Of a stretch of 64,000 nucleotides of DNA, positions 28,186 through 41,033 are shown one piece after another. Both the position numbers and the translations under genes were made by a program. Within the stretch, counting starts at the first letter, position 1; each line of letters opens with the position of its first letter. The notes below the pieces were generated by a model. That model searched no databases, had not been told where the DNA came from, and was given only the letters and a program-made list of their open reading frames with translations. The stretch comes from Nereocystis luetkeana (lineage: Eukaryota > Sar > Phaeophyceae > Laminariales > Laminariaceae), in contig JARUPZ010000014.1 of assembly GCA_031213475.1 (NCBI GenBank), forward strand, positions 2,728,001 through 2,792,000. The letters run 5' to 3'.

Positions 28186-28639
28186 CTCTCCCACACTCTC
28201 CACTGCTCGTCACGCTCTCCATGCATGACATTGTGACCCACCACACCAAGCGAACCAAACCAAGCGATGCCGCCCCCGACTCAAATATTTGCCACCGACT
28301 CCGGCCGCAGCTGCTGAACATATAGCTACGGCATCCCTTTTCCACCCCTCATCGAAGATACTTCGTACCTGTGGTACGAGTGCCGGTATGCTTTGGATGA
28401 GGTACATACTATTAATATGAGGTCCATATATATGTAACAAGCAGCAGCACATACTCATCGTATGAACCCAGGGTTTGTGATCCCTCTTGATTGACCGCCT
28501 CCGTACACTACACCCATACGAGTAGATAGGCATGCGCATACTTATACGAGCTCACGGTGTGACCCCTCTTGACTGACCGCCTCCGTACACTACACCCATA
28601 GATAGGGTATGTATGCAGCGACCAAAACAATTGTAAACT

Positions 28640-28960
28640 TGAACAACTCGGACAGATCATTGTTACCGCTTCGTGATCTAGGTTTTCAAGGGCAGATATC
28701 GTCCTGATCTGTACGTGATTTACGGCAGTATTGATAGTAGTTACTCATGTTGCCGCCGGGCGGGAGCCCCGCATACTTTCGAAGCATATGCACATACCAC
28801 GTATATGTATTCCCTGCGCGATATACAGCAGTGAGGCGCGTTTCTTGGATTGGATGTTGTACTATTAAAATATTAATACACAGATCCTGCGCAACATATA
28901 TCATATCGGCAGATCAGGATCTAGATGATCTATCCGTTCGGCGTGGTCGTACAGTAGGAG
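28640..28960. repeat. GATC-rich dispersed repeat
   Basis: Shares GGGCAGATAT, CCTGATCTG, TGTTGCCG and GATCTAGATGATCTATCCG with 56240-56530 and, inverted, 59880-60050. Non-coding. Confidence 0.55.
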
Positions 28961-29337
28961 GCTCTGAAGCCCCACAAGGCGAGAGGCATGGTGGCTTATT
29001 ACTTGTGGCTTGTGGCGTGCTCAAAAACACCGGTCTCCCAGCAGCTTTTTTTCTTTTATCGCCCATGATACCCCGCCACTACCGTATACCAGGTGCGTAA
29101 TATTCGTGATAAAATTACCCCCTCCAGATAGGATGGGTTGGCGTCGGTTGGCAACGACACTGTAAAACATGCCGCTCACTACTTGAGCTAGACAACCAGG
29201 GTACCGCTTTTCTTTTCTTTTTTCTTGGCGGTCACCCACAGCCGGTTGTCGAGTTAGATCATTTGTGCGAGCTAAAGAACCTTTACTTCGCACAATAATT
29301 GGGAATGATCGCATCACGTAGTGTTCAAGGTAAGGCA

Positions 29338-29652
29338 CCCAAGAGGCAGTTACATAGTACTCCCATTGCTGTCTCTGGAAATGCCTACACCGGAAATTAA
29401 ATCAACTCATTGAAGCTGTCGTCCATATGCAAGTCCGCCTCAAAAGCGGTTCATAGTAGGATGCAGCTCACCCTTCATGCGACTCGCCAGACACCTCACG
29501 GCGCTTCGCGCTTGGTGCAAGAAATGTCTGCCTGGTCGGTGAAAACCCGACATGCTCCGTCCCGGCATTGTAGGGATGCGAGGGTCTATGGTCTATGGTC
29601 ATACGACTACGGCCATGCATGAGATGGAGTACATCTCTCCTATCGAGTACAC
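29338..29652 (+). mobile_element. C-tailed repeat family 1, copy 9 (near full length)
   Basis: One of the most complete copies: starts CACCCAAGAGGCAGTTACAT and ends CCTATCGAGTACA plus C run. Nothing coding inside. GTCTATG is locally duplicated near 29586. Confidence 0.75.
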
Positions 29653-29829
29653 CCCCCCCCCACCCCCCTCGCAAGAATTTCGAAGTCGATTATTCTCGAC
29701 AATTTGAGCAAGGCGCAAACGCCGAGCGATACGTCTTGTGTATGGAAAGATGCCGTGGACTCATTTTCCGAAGACATAGTTTTGGTTCTTGTGTGCTCCC
29801 CTAGCTTTGTGTTTGTGTTCTTCACATTT

Positions 29830-30060
29830 TACCGTTCTTACTACCCGTCGACATCCGGCACAACCAGTGTCCGTACCGATTCTTCAATCCTAGAGAGAGA
29901 TACACGCTCTGCGGTCACAAATCTACGCCACAGAGATACTGCATTGTTAGAGTATACAGCGGTACCCAGAGTAGACAATGCAACGTCATGTCATCGTACT
30001 GGATACGACAGGTTCAACATACACATTCTGTGAAAAAGAGAGAGCGAAAGAAACAAAAAA
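29830..30060 (+). mobile_element. A-rich-tailed repeat family I, copy 1
   Basis: Shares CCGTTCTTACTACCCGTCGA, ACAACCAGTGTCCGT, CACAGAGATACT, GCCATGTCATCGTAC-like and GGATACGACAGG with copies at 34660-34990 and 50945-51245. Each copy ends in an A/G-rich tail (GAAAGAAACAAAAAAAACGA). The tail suggests a SINE or the 3' end of a non-LTR element. Not coding. Confidence 0.6.
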
Positions 30061-31844
30061 AACGAATCAAAAGAAAGATCGAAAAATAAGAGAAGGAAGA
30101 AAAAAAGTATCGTAAGAGAAATTCGGCTCGGAAATCCGTCCCAAAGGGTGTGTTATCCTATCACCCGTGTGATATGCGGCATTTGGAATACCGCAGGGAT
30201 ACGAGACATCGCACCCCCCTCGATCGATTTTCAAAGCTCGACTGCTCCACAACCAGAGAGGCTTGCGAAAACCGGCCGGCTCGTCTAACGAACGCTCTCA
30301 CCGAGATGCTTCCAAAACCCACCCCCTTGTGCATTGGCACCGTCCTGGGTGTGGGAGCAATCGAGCTTTCAAAATCGGTCTACTAATTTAATGGGGGTGC
30401 GATGACTCGCGTCCTTACGGTACACTTGCATCCTCTCTCCACAGCCTCTGCCGTGCCTGTACTTGTGGCAGCAGCGTCCGACATTCAATACGTTGTTGCG
30501 CAGCATAGCAGCATAATAAGCTCTGGCGTCGATCACTCATCATATGACAGGTTTCAGGCAGAAAGAAGAAGAAAGAAAGCCACGGGGAAACCAGCCAAAG
30601 AAACCTGATATTGGATAAGTCTACGTACAAGTTTATAGCTACATCAATTTGATACCTATTTCAGTCGTAATATCGTTTATTATTCTGCACTAGTAGTGTT
30701 GATACATCTGTACAAGGTATATGCTATTAACAGTACGTCTCTCTATCTGTGGCGAGGATGGGTTGTTGCTTTATTTTTATTTTGACGTGTCTCGCCGGCA
30801 AGATAAGAGGTTTTATAGTTTCTGTGTATTTCTTACAGTGGTTCAAGGCCGTTGCTATCGGAGAGCTTTTTCTTCATTATTTCCATGGTTTTTGTTTCGC
30901 GTATTTTTTTTATTCTCCAGATTTTCCTGTTTTTTTCTTCCAAAATATTTCGCTCTCTGTTTAGTCTCAATAAATCGCGAAAGAACAACTCCGCAACTTT
31001 GAAACAAATTTCCAAAATTTCCAAAAGCTAGAAATTCAGAAAATCTTGATATAATGGGCTCACCGACAACCAGATTCGACATTTCCAAGGGTGCTCGTAC
31101 GCGTGTTTAGGAGAGTATACCAAGGCACCTACCCGGGTATGACCGGTACCCCTACCCCGGTATGGCCATGATAACCAGGTTTGATTCCCGGGTACGCCAA
31201 GGTAACTACTGTTGGAACTATCTAACATTTTCTGAATTTTCCAGTAATTTTGTTTTTGAATTTGAACATTGAATAATATGCCGATGAAGGAGGCAGCAAA
31301 TGAGTAACAACCAAGCAGCACGGCAACGAGTGTTGGTCTTCGATCTTTGGATTTCCCGCTGTTGTTTCGCGATTTCCGGCTGGCTGCTCATTTCGGTTCA
31401 TGACTAAATCCATAGCTTCGTTAGGCCATGGGTGATTTTCAAGGGGCCATTCTTTTCAAGCTACCAGGTACTGGTATGAAACATCGAAGTCGCGCCACGC
31501 CTGCCCACGGGGTGTGACAGACTTCAGCGAAGGCGCCTATTTGCATTTTACAACTCATGGGCTGCAGCCCACACGCCATTACGGGGGTGGTTATAGAGTC
31601 GGTGTGAAACGGGGTGCCCAATAGACCACACGCCTCCACTATAATCGGTCAACACCTTAGCCCTGACCCTACTCGGACCTGATCCCAGTAGGCACCCTAC
31701 TCCCACTCACTTGGTTTAAGTGGCCCAGAAATACAAACAGCCTTCCGCAGGAGCCGCCGAAGACCGATAACGCGCGGCGCGAATCGCACCAGCGTATGGT
31801 CTATGTGCTGCCTGCGGCCCATGGGTGGTTCCTCTTGGTGTTAT
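30061..31844. other. Intergenic
   Basis: No gene supported. 30120-30180 resembles 17320-17375 and, inverted, 40300-40370 (GAAATCCGTCCCAAAGGGTG, CACCCGTGTGAT). 31105-31205 has several CCGGGTAC words like the satellite at 54190. Confidence 0.45.
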
Positions 31845-33362
31845 TGTTTCGGGGAATGTTTCTGGGTGATCAACGTTGAAGCTCATGCTAAACATTGTCG
31901 GATGGCAAACGCAGCAACAGTAAATGTGCACAGGCCCGCCCGGCTTCAGTAGCAAGAGAGAAAGAAAAACTTACTGCCATTGCTCATAGCAGCAGCAGGC
32001 AGCACGTATTGCTCCTTGTAGTCAGCAATAACGGTGTTCAATCATCAGTTGGGCGCTGTGATGGCGTATCACGCTCCTATCTCTGCACCCTCTTCACAGC
32101 GCGTCATGGCCATTTTTTTAACCTCACTATACTAGTTTTAGTGTAGGGGGGGGGGGCAGGCAAGGGGTCAAACCGCGGTCTGCTATACCGAGGGGAAAAA
32201 GTCCTGAACCCTGATTGCGATGGAAATGCAAGGCTCGTACGGCAGTTGGGGGGGGGGGGAGGGGAGAGCCTACTGCTAATACTATGTGACTCTGGATCTG
32301 AGTTACGACTGCAATGGGGGGAGAGAAGGAGAAAGAAGGGCAAAGATGACGAATGGCATGAAAAATGGATATAAAATAGCTGGTATTAATAGCATATTTG
32401 GTCACAGGGCCTCTCTCCCCTGTTCGATGCCCACACTAACGAAACACGCCGACAGCAAGCGGGCAAGCAGCAACAGCAACGTGTATACCTCCGAGTGTAC
32501 AAAAAGGAAACAAGCAGCAACAACAACAACAGCAACACAGCCAGCAGGGCACGAGTAGTTGCACGTACGAAGAGCAAAGCGGTAAAAGCAAAGCAGTACG
32601 TGGAGAGCGAAAAGCAGTGCTACAACTCCTTTAGGCCATAAAGACTGCACTCCCGTTGCGACTACGATTTACTTGGAAGTAAAGTCAGGTTTGGGTACAT
32701 GTACAGTAGAGCAGTACTACAGTACGTACCCCTGGTATACAAAAGGGTTCAACTCCCTACTGTAGCATATGGGGCTTCAGAGGGAAAAATAGCCTAAAAA
32801 GAAGGCCGAATTTCAGCATCGGCTACACAGCGATGCAACCCGGGCTTACGGAGCAGAGTGTGCGTGTGTCCGAACTGGAACAGAACAAACTGTAAGACAC
32901 GCACGCATCGTGATGATACTTGCAATCAGTGCTGCTCGCTCTTGCAAGAGGTTTGGGTGGAGCTCACGTTACTTGTCGTGTTTTTTAGGGCGCTAGACTA
33001 CGTACACCACAGGGCTGCCAAAGGCTTCACATGATTTCCCCCCCATTTTTTTCTTTCGCCGCTTAAAACAGCAGAAGCAGCAGCACACGCTGCGACTGTA
33101 GTACTGCGTGCACCCATTTTCCTGTCTGTTCGCAACGGCAGCAGCCTGAAGTCAGCAATGGTAGGATGTAATAGTAATATTTTCTTATTGCAGATCGCGG
33201 TCAGTAGCAGTAGTAGTAATAGTAGTAGTAATAGTAGTAGTAGGAGTAGTAGTGATCATGATGCTAGGTTTAGTTACTTTTCCTCTTCTTTCGGGGGATG
33301 TTCTATGAGTGATCAACGGTAACGCTCATGCTAATTATTTTCGGAGGGCGAAGGCAATCATA
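31845..33362. repeat. Family H copies (minus) and SINE-body fragment
   Basis: 31845-31915 and 33285-33362 are reversed copies of a short repeat with core GTTGCCATCCGACAATGTGC and CTTCAACGTTGATCACTC. Others lie at 39105, 39247, 39341, 42695, 44432, 48296, 49078 (minus), 50308 and 63637. 32140-32345 resembles the SINE body of 51660-51870, with G runs. 33197-33255 is a (TAG)n microsatellite. The rest of 32346-33196 shows nothing. Confidence 0.55.
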
Positions 33363-34659
33363 ATATATGAAACATCATGGCACCAGGTGCCGCAGACCCC
33401 AGGTACCTCGTACGTAATATGTTGATAATAATTAGCTGCCGGCGTAACGTAAAGTCTGGATGTCGACGGGTAGAAATAACGGTTTCATGCGATAAACACA
33501 CATACACACAGAGCGGAAAACGTAGCATGGCAACGGAGAAGAGTACCCGTCTAAGTCATCCGTGACGACGGCTACAGGGCATCAGGAATTGGGAGCGATC
33601 CACTGCGTCTCGGCCAACTCTGGGAATAAGGCCACCCCCATAGTACATGACATATTATATGATAAATACTCGTAAAAACTTGAAGAAAAAAAATCGAGGT
33701 TGGAGGTTTAGAGTTTGCAGCCGCACGCCCGCCTGCAGTCCAAGCAACACCATTATCACCACCAAACGAGTTGCCCTAAATGCAGGACGGCCCTCCTGCT
33801 AACAAGCTTCGTGCAGGTCGTTGGTCTGACCGATGATGGTCAAGGCTGACCTTTCGGCTGCTCGAGTTTTCCAGGAAAATTGCCTCCACAAGACGCTGCG
33901 GAACCGCGCGACCGCCCCCCTCCCTGCCAACCTCGAGCACCCCAAAGGGTCGGGTTCAGGGTTAGGTTTAGAGTGAAGTCTGGGGTCGGGTTAGTCTGGG
34001 CCGATGTGCTAGATTGAAGTCGAGAAACTGGCCGCCAGCAACCTGCTCGAAGTTTTTTGCCTAGCCGTTTTGCTCTCAGGGCGAGCCCTAACAGACCACC
34101 AGATAGATACTGATCACGTCTCGAGCGGGGAGGACTGCTTATAATTCGGTGGCCGGTAGCGTACCACGAGCCGGGGGGCGTGGTGCGACTCCCTTCCTCG
34201 AGCCGGAGGCGAGGTGCCCCCCCCCCCCCCCGTTCGCCAGCCCCCCCCCCGAAGCCCCCCCGCACTTATGCCGAAGTATTACATGTGCGCCGGCGCAACA
34301 ACAATAGCAACACCCCACCACCTATTTCAAGCCCTGGTGCCGAGTAATGCCCAATACCTCTATTTATAATAGTTTTTTCCACAAACCAGAAGCAAGCAAC
34401 CCCTCGGGATATGGAACAGGTGACCCATCTCTCAGGGGTCAGCAGGAGAATGTATAGATAAGAAGGCATGTATGCTCTCCATGAAATACTACCACCAAGT
34501 CGGGTACCATGAAGAGGAAGGAGTTTCCGCTTTGCTCGGGGGGTGAGTTCGTAGTAAAACCGAGAAAAAAGAAACTCGCGCTTTATGAGACGAGTAGCGC
34601 TTCGCGCTTGCCACGATGGAGGGGTACGAGGCCCCTACTTTGTAAGAGGAGACACTTGT
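33363..34659. other. Intergenic
   Basis: No gene supported. C runs at 34217-34231 and 34242-34251. A 141-codon minus frame at 33840-34265 is basic and Gly-rich, with no recognised domain. Confidence 0.45.
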
Positions 34660-34990
34660 GTGTGTGTTCTTCACACTTACCCGTTCTTTCTACCCCTCGA
34701 GAACTCTAGCACGCACCCAGTGTCCGTGCCGACGCTTCAATCTTAGAGAGATACAAGCTCTGTGGCCACAAAACTACGACACAGAGATTCTCCTGCTGTC
34801 TATTGATTGCTATGCAGTGAAGCGAGCATAGACAACGCAATGCCATGTCATCGTACCGGATACGACAGGCACGACATAAACCTTCTTGTTTGCGTTGAAA
34901 GAGAGAAAAAATCGAAAGAAACAAAAGAAAAACAAATCGAAAAACCAAAACAAAACAAAAAACACGTGCTACTACAGTACATATACAGAG
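34660..34990 (+). mobile_element. A-rich-tailed repeat family I, copy 2
   Basis: Same order of blocks as at 29830 (CCCGTTCTTTCTACCCCTCG, CCAGTGTCCGTGCCGA, ATGCCATGTCATCGTAC), followed by an A-rich tail from about 34899. Confidence 0.6.
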
Positions 34991-35043
34991 GGGTACGTAG
35001 CACCTTTTGACCGAATTATTTCTGACTTCTGGGGCGAGCCTCC

Positions 35044-35873
35044 TTAACTCTCTTAGTACTGTACCGCTGTTCCGTTTTAGGTATAAAGCACTCAAATTCT
35101 AAGTGGTCTGTCCCCAAAATGGGACTGCGGTACTAAAGGAAAAGATTATTAGAGATCGGGAGCCGATATTATAATAATCTGTAGTTTGTTGTTGTAGAGA
35201 GAATTAGGCGTTATGGTTCACATTCTTTGGCTGAGTACGTATCAGTAGTACGTACCAGGTAGCTTACTTCGACAGCAGCAGCGGGCACTGTTTGGTTAGT
35301 AGCGCTTGTGGGACTACCAAGTGGATACCGCACGGAACGGTGCTGGCCGACTGATAGAACACGCGAACAGACAGGGCCCGTGGCTAGCACATGGACAGCA
35401 GTCGCTCGCTGGGCCAGGTATTCGTACGGCAAAACTGCAACCCCCTTTTGGGGGCGTACTACTTGGATTTGAGTGGTTTGCCCCAGAATAAGGACTGCAG
35501 CCCTGGAAGAGTCAACCAAGGAACTCTACGCCAACATCGTTGGAACACCGTTTTCTGTCGTACATGATACGCGTTGCATGCATGTGTACCTATAGACGAT
35601 TATCGTGTTTTGTACTTTTTCGTTTTTTCCCTAAAAAAAAACAGTATATGGGCGAGATATTTGTAATATAGCTGTCCAAGTGAGAAATCCCATACAAATA
35701 AATGTACTGTAGATACACCCCCAGGGATACACGAAAAAAAGGAGACAGCGAACGCACACTCGCCACCACGTCGGAATTAACCCTTTTAGAACCGCAGCCC
35801 CGTTTTGGGGAGAATCCAGTCAAATTCTAAGTAGTTTGTACCCAAAACGGGACTGCAGTCCTAAAAGAATTAA
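35044..35873. mobile_element. Three TTAA-type MITE family B copies
   Basis: 35044-35145 and 35430-35515 are diverged. 35777-35873 is good: TTAACCCTTTTAGAACCGC at the left, and CGGGACTGCAGTCCTAAAAG then AATTAA at the right. Confidence 0.65.
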
Positions 35874-36621
35874 GAGCAAGCTGGCGGGTTGGTACCTTTT
35901 TTCTCGCAGAAATAAAATACAATACCTGGTATGTTTTTTTTTTCCAGAAATTAAATAAATACATTTTTTTTTTTTCAGAAAATAAATAAAACATTATTTT
36001 TTTCAGTTTTGTTGTACCTGGTTTTAGTGTACCCCCCTGTCTGGGACTCCAAAAAAAAGTGGGGTGTCGCACGTATATACTTATTTTTACATGTATTTAT
36101 ATATTCGTGTACCCTTGGCACCTCCTATCGCAAGTATGCGTCAGGGCACCTGACCTGAGGAGCTCTCCACCTCACCCAAAGACCGACGAAACATTAAGAG
36201 CATGATAAACAAGCTCATGACCTACACAGGTATACATGAACGCGTGTACAACGATTGATATCAAATTTGCACTGAGGGGCCGCCAGGCTGCCAGGGGAAG
36301 GAGGGAAGAAGCCGGAGCGCTGCTGCCAGTGACGTGGGGGTGGAACGTTGACGAGGGGTAGGGAGGGTAAGCGAGAGTTTGGCAGGGGAGGAAGGAGTAA
36401 GCAGGAGCCCTTAACAAGGGGAAACGAGATATCTGCTGGTTCAAAGTGGCAGAAGAAGATGGACTATTAATAGTACTGCGGTAGCTGAAGGTATTCGATG
36501 CGAGTTGGAATGGAACATGTATATACGATACATTATCGGAGGGGAAAAGTCGTACATAGCGCGCGTCCACCCTCTACTCTTCGAACCCCGACTACCATAA
36601 CGGGTGTTGAGTGTATTGACA
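35874..36621. other. Intergenic
   Basis: T-rich units around 35930-36005 (TTTTTTTCAGAAATAAATAAA repeated about three times in short form). No gene seen. Confidence 0.45.
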
Positions 36622-36829
36622 CATGGGGGGAGATCGTTCTTTCAGCGCTCGTTTTCTCGACGACAACGGTCAGGGTGGTAAGACCGAAGTTTTTTTTTTT
36701 CGGAAGGGTCTCGATCAGATATTTCCGAAAACACCTTGTCGTTGTTCGGTGTTGGCAAGTCTTAACCTTTCCATTGTTGTCGCGAAGACGAGAACTCTGA
36801 GGAACGATCGCCCCCCCCCCCTCTGTGCG
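36622..36829. mobile_element. C/G-tipped foldback MITE, copy 2
   Basis: Starts GGGGGGAGATCGTTCTTTC and ends GGAACGATCGCCCCCCCCCC, so the G and C runs form part of imperfect terminal inverted repeats of roughly 45-60 bp (CTCGACGACAACGGTCAGG against CCATTGTTGTCGCGAAGACG). It is the reverse of the copy at 44-278. Confidence 0.65.
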
Positions 36830-37178
36830 AAATCAACGCTCTTCACGGTAAGCCACTGCGTTTTTGTTGTTGTTGTTGTTGTTGTTGTTATTTGACAAAA
36901 TCGTGCGTGAAAACGAAATTGAGAGCAGGGTCATCCTGCTTGTCTGCCTAAAGCGCATGACAAAACTTATGCCACGGATTAGCTTGCGCTACAAGTAGCA
37001 TGTATGTAGCAGTACAGTAGCATCATGCGGGCCTTCCCGTAGCAAAGAGCGCACACGTCGTATTAGTTGGTGTCTTGCGCCGTCTGCCTTCCATCTTCTC
37101 TCGGAAAGGGTGGAATGGCTTCCATACCCAATCTGATACAGCTCTGGCGGTGAGCATAAGGAGCGTTTATGCCTAATT

Positions 37179-38795
37179 TTGAGGACCCAGCGGTGCTTAT
37201 ATTTCCGATCAGAGTGATGCAAACATCGTCCCTCTAGTATACGCCGACGGACAGGGGAATGATAAAGAGGCCCAGACACTGTGGGCTATGCTCTATGCCG
37301 ACGATGCAGGCATAGTATCAAGATCACCCAACGGCCTGGAGAGGATGATGACGGTGATCGTGTCTGCATGTGCCGCTTTCGGCCTGACGGTCTCGGAGGC
37401 CAAGACGGAGATAATGTGTCTGCAAACGAAAGATGGGGGGAACGTGCCGTTCACCGTCACCGCCGCCGGCCAAGTGTACAAACAAACGACCGAGTTTGTG
37501 TATCTGGGCGGGGCTATCAGCGCAGATTGGACGGGCAGAAGTGTCGAGGTAACGCGTCGACTCCAGAGGGCATGGGCATGCTTCGGACGGTATAAGATGG
37601 AAATTTATGACCGCCCGTGTGTGCGCCTACGCCTGAAGGTGCGAATGCTGAGAGCCGAGGTGATCGAAACGTTGCTCTACGGTTGCGTTACTTGGAGCCC
37701 GAGCAAGACTGATTACGGTAGGCTACGGGAGGTCCACCACAAGATGCTCCTCCGATGCATCGGGTGGCGAAAACGAAAGCGCGAAGACCACATTCTATCC
37801 TATGCTAGCGCGCTTCTCAGGACAACATCTGAAAGCGTTGAGACGACGGTACGCAGACGTAGGCTCTTGTTTGCGGGCTTTGTGACACGAATGGGAGAGG
37901 AGCGTCTGCCGAAGAGGGTGATGTTTGGGGAGATGGTTGGGGGTAAGGGTTACTCCGGAGGACAGGAGTGGGACTGGATGAGGTACCTTGAGGAGGACCT
38001 CAAGGAGTTCGGCATCAAGCTCGAAGGGTGGCGCGAGGCAGCACAGAAAGCCGGCAGATGGTTCCGACGGGTTGAGGAAGGGGCGGAGGCCTTCATGCGG
38101 AAATGGCATACAGATGAGAAGGAGGCATCGGCAGAACGGCATAGAATAGCTGCAACCACGACCACAGCCGTTGACGCCAACGCGAGTGTGCAGAATGGCA
38201 GGGAAGAGGGGGGGGGCGAAAGGGGGACGAGGGGGAATGGCGGGGGGGGGGAGGGGAGGCGGTCTGCCCAACAGACTGAAGCCTGGTTATGGCCATCATC
38301 GTCATGATGCACTCCTTTCTTTGGGACCCAAGTAACTAGCATGGTGCCATCTGGGCAACTTTGCGTGTCTGTATGCTCCAGTGCCTGCCTTTGGTATTTT
38401 CTTTCCCCCCCGCCCGTGATTATCGCTTTTTTGTCCCTTTCATTTTTCTTTCATTCCCGTTTGTACCTCTTTGTGTCTTTGTTAGTATGGTCCGTTTTGC
38501 CTTTTTTTTTTTTTTTTTTGCGTTTTGCTATCTGCTTCTGTTTTAGTTTAGTTTTTGTTTTTCTTTTGCTTAGCTTCATCTTCTTTTTTTTTAGGTTTTT
38601 GTCTGCTATTAATAGTCTCCTTTTTGCTTCCCTGGTGTCCGCAGTGGTGGAGTGCGTATGCTTGTTTTTTGTTTTTTGCCTCTGTTTTTACTTGAGGTAT
38701 TTCTTCCACTCCAGAGTTATTGGAGCCTGTCCTGCGACCACGGACTGCATTGAATTGTGAGTTAATGTGAGAACAACAACAAACAACAATATATA
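37179..38795 (+). mobile_element. 5'-truncated LINE with reverse transcriptase C-terminal half
   Basis: The frame is open from about 37179 to 38307. It enters the reverse transcriptase just before the catalytic MLYADDAGIVSRS, then has GLTVSEAKTEIMCLQT, FVYLGGAISADW, LLYGCVTWSPSK and HHKMLLRCIGWRKRKREDHI, the usual order in the C-terminal half of non-LTR retrotransposon polymerases. No stop interrupts 370 codons, so the fragment looks fairly young. The finger and N-terminal palm motifs and any endonuclease are missing. That is 5' truncation, as expected of target-primed insertion. A T-rich 3' untranslated part follows and ends in (AAC)n and AAAAAA near 38795. The clade is not assigned. Confidence 0.88.
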
Positions 38796-38819
38796 AAAAA
38801 ACTGAAAGTCAGATGGCAG

Positions 38820-38915
38820 GTCAACCCTGGTAGGATTGTAGCCCCATTTTGAGGACAAACCACTCAAATTCTAAGTAATTTGCCCCCTAAACAGGACTGC
38901 AGTCCCAACATGGTT
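38820..38915. mobile_element. TTAA-type MITE family B, copy 5 (diverged)
   Basis: CAACCCTGGTAGGATTGTAG to GACTGCAGTCCCAACATGGTTG. The centre AAACCACTCAAATTCTAAGT is close to the other copies. Confidence 0.6.
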
Positions 38916-39104
38916 GGCGTCATTTTTCTGCCGGAGCGAGACGGGGGTAGGGTTCTTACAATTTTCCTCCAATAGACGGTGAGTGCCTATATAGGCTACA
39001 TCATTTCTTGTGTTTGTACCTGGTACTTGTTTTCAAGGCTAGATTTCTTTAAAATATTTTTCATACGAGTTGGGGTCGATGCTGTACTGCATCATTGTTG
39101 GGTA

Positions 39105-39435
39105 CGATTGCCATCCGACCGACATCGTGCAGCAGCATGGGCTCAAACTTTGATCGCTCGTAAAACATTCCCAGCAGACAGACGAGAAAGAGCCAAGGGG
39201 AAACAATAAAAGGAACCCTACGTACGATGCACGAAGTATCTTACTAGGTTTGTTGCCATCCGACAATGCGCAGCGTGTGTCAATCGCAAGAAAAGACAAA
39301 AATAAAGACTTTTATTCCAGGTATTTTTTCTATTGCGTTTGCCATCCGACAATATTTAGCGCGAGCTTCAACGCTGATCGGTCAGAAACACCCCCCCCCC
39401 CGCCTCCGGAAAAAGAACAAAACAAAGGGAACCCG
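39105..39435 (+). repeat. Three consecutive family H units
   Basis: Units at 39105-39210, 39247-39330 and 39341-39435 each start with GCCATCCGACA. They carry a CAGCGTG/GAGCTTCAACGTTGATC-like middle and end AAA-GGGAAAC/GGGAACC. The third has a C run in place of part of the middle. Confidence 0.6.
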
Positions 39436-39836
39436 AAACCAAGAGCAACCCTATTGGGCTACAGTAGCCTATTGGACTACAGTAGCTTCAACGCTGATCC
39501 CCCATAAGTATAGCCCGGAAGAAGGAAACCAAGAGAAACCGAACCAGAAAGAAAACCTACGCACCACGTCTAAGCCACTTCTGTACAGACGCTTCCGGCT
39601 TAAAACCTATATGCGATGCTCCCGTCTGTACCTACTGTACGTCGGGCGCACAATCGATCTACCCCACTTGCTGTCCTTGCTCCTTCCCTTCCTTATATTC
39701 CGTTGTACAGGGGCAGTCCCTCTATGGTGCCGGTTGAGCAATGTCGGCTGCCCGCTGTAGTGCTTGTGAAATCGCTTGGCACAGATGGGATTCGCCAGGG
39801 CGGTATATGGTATGCGGAGTAGTGCCGACAGTAACT

Positions 39837-39943
39837 ATTACGGGGGACCATAGTTAATAGGACCTGTCGTGTACATAAAAACCTATATATTTAACCATTC
39901 CTACTAACAATATTTGGTCCTATTAACTATGGTCCCGCGTAGT
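39837..39943. mobile_element. TA-flanked MITE family A, copy 6
   Basis: TATTACGGGGGACCATAGTT to TAACTATGGTCCCGCGTAGTA; right tip slightly changed. Confidence 0.85.
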
Positions 39944-40633
39944 AGTGTATAGTGCCGCTATGGTTTACCTGGCGCATATCTACTGGCACTATGGAGGGAC
40001 CACTATTGTATTGCATTGTATATCGCGAGGGTTGAAAACCACGGTGAAGGCTCGTACGGCGGGGGACGTGGGATGGATCAACCCGCTCCTCCCATGCATG
40101 CTCCTTCTTTTGTCCCGCTTCTCGGGTCGGATCGACTGTTGATTGGCGGGATAATGGCCCATGATCATGACACGACTGATTTGTAGCCCATGATAAGAAG
40201 TAGTGTTTTTTCGGTCGTGGGTTGTTGTGCCCAGTATACTGCACTAAGAAGGACTTATTTATTAATAGGATATATATTCCGGGGGTGGATTGTACGTGGT
40301 ACAGTAGTATGTTATCACACGGGTGATAACATATTACACCCCCTTGGGACGAATTTCCGGGCCGAGTTTATCAAAACCCGGGGAGGCGCGCACAACCAAA
40401 ATGGTGGCTTTGGCATGATCTCGACGAGATGTTTGCTTATGGACGCATCGCTCGGCGTTTGAATCTTCCCCCTTACCCAGAAGAGCAGCTTCGAAATTCG
40501 TTCCGAGGGGGGGTGGTATCATGCGTTTTGTGATGTAGTAGTTGCAGGAGTAGTACTATATTAGTTGTAGTAGGAGTAGTAGTTGTTGTATCATAGTAGT
40601 AGTTGTAGTAGTTGTAGTAGTAATTGTAGTTGT

Positions 40634-40634
40634 A

Positions 40635-40706
<72 letters not shown>

Positions 40707-40830
40707 CAGTAGTAGTAGTAGTAGTAGTAGTGGTAGTAGTGGTAGTAGTAGTAGTAGTAGCAGTAGTAGTAGTAGTAGTAGTGGCAGTGGTAGTAGTGGC
40801 ATTAATAGCTGTAGCAGTGGCATGAAATAG
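40634..40830. repeat. (TAG)n microsatellite
   Basis: Almost pure TAG/AGT triplets with a degenerate edge from about 40540. Long poly-Ser, poly-Val and poly-Leu frames here are artefacts. Confidence 0.93.
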
Positions 40831-41033
40831 TAGTGGTACCTACTGTAGTATAACAGTAGCTGTGGGTTGGCTGTTAATAGTCGGCTGGCGCCACTTGGCT
40901 CTGTGTGTACAAATAAAAAATATGATAGGACAAAAATAAACGACAACGGCGTTCAGCTCTATCATGGGCATCGGTATCGTCGATGGCGATGGGTTGTTTC
41001 ATGCGCGATGAGTCGCAGTACCAGTGTTGATAG

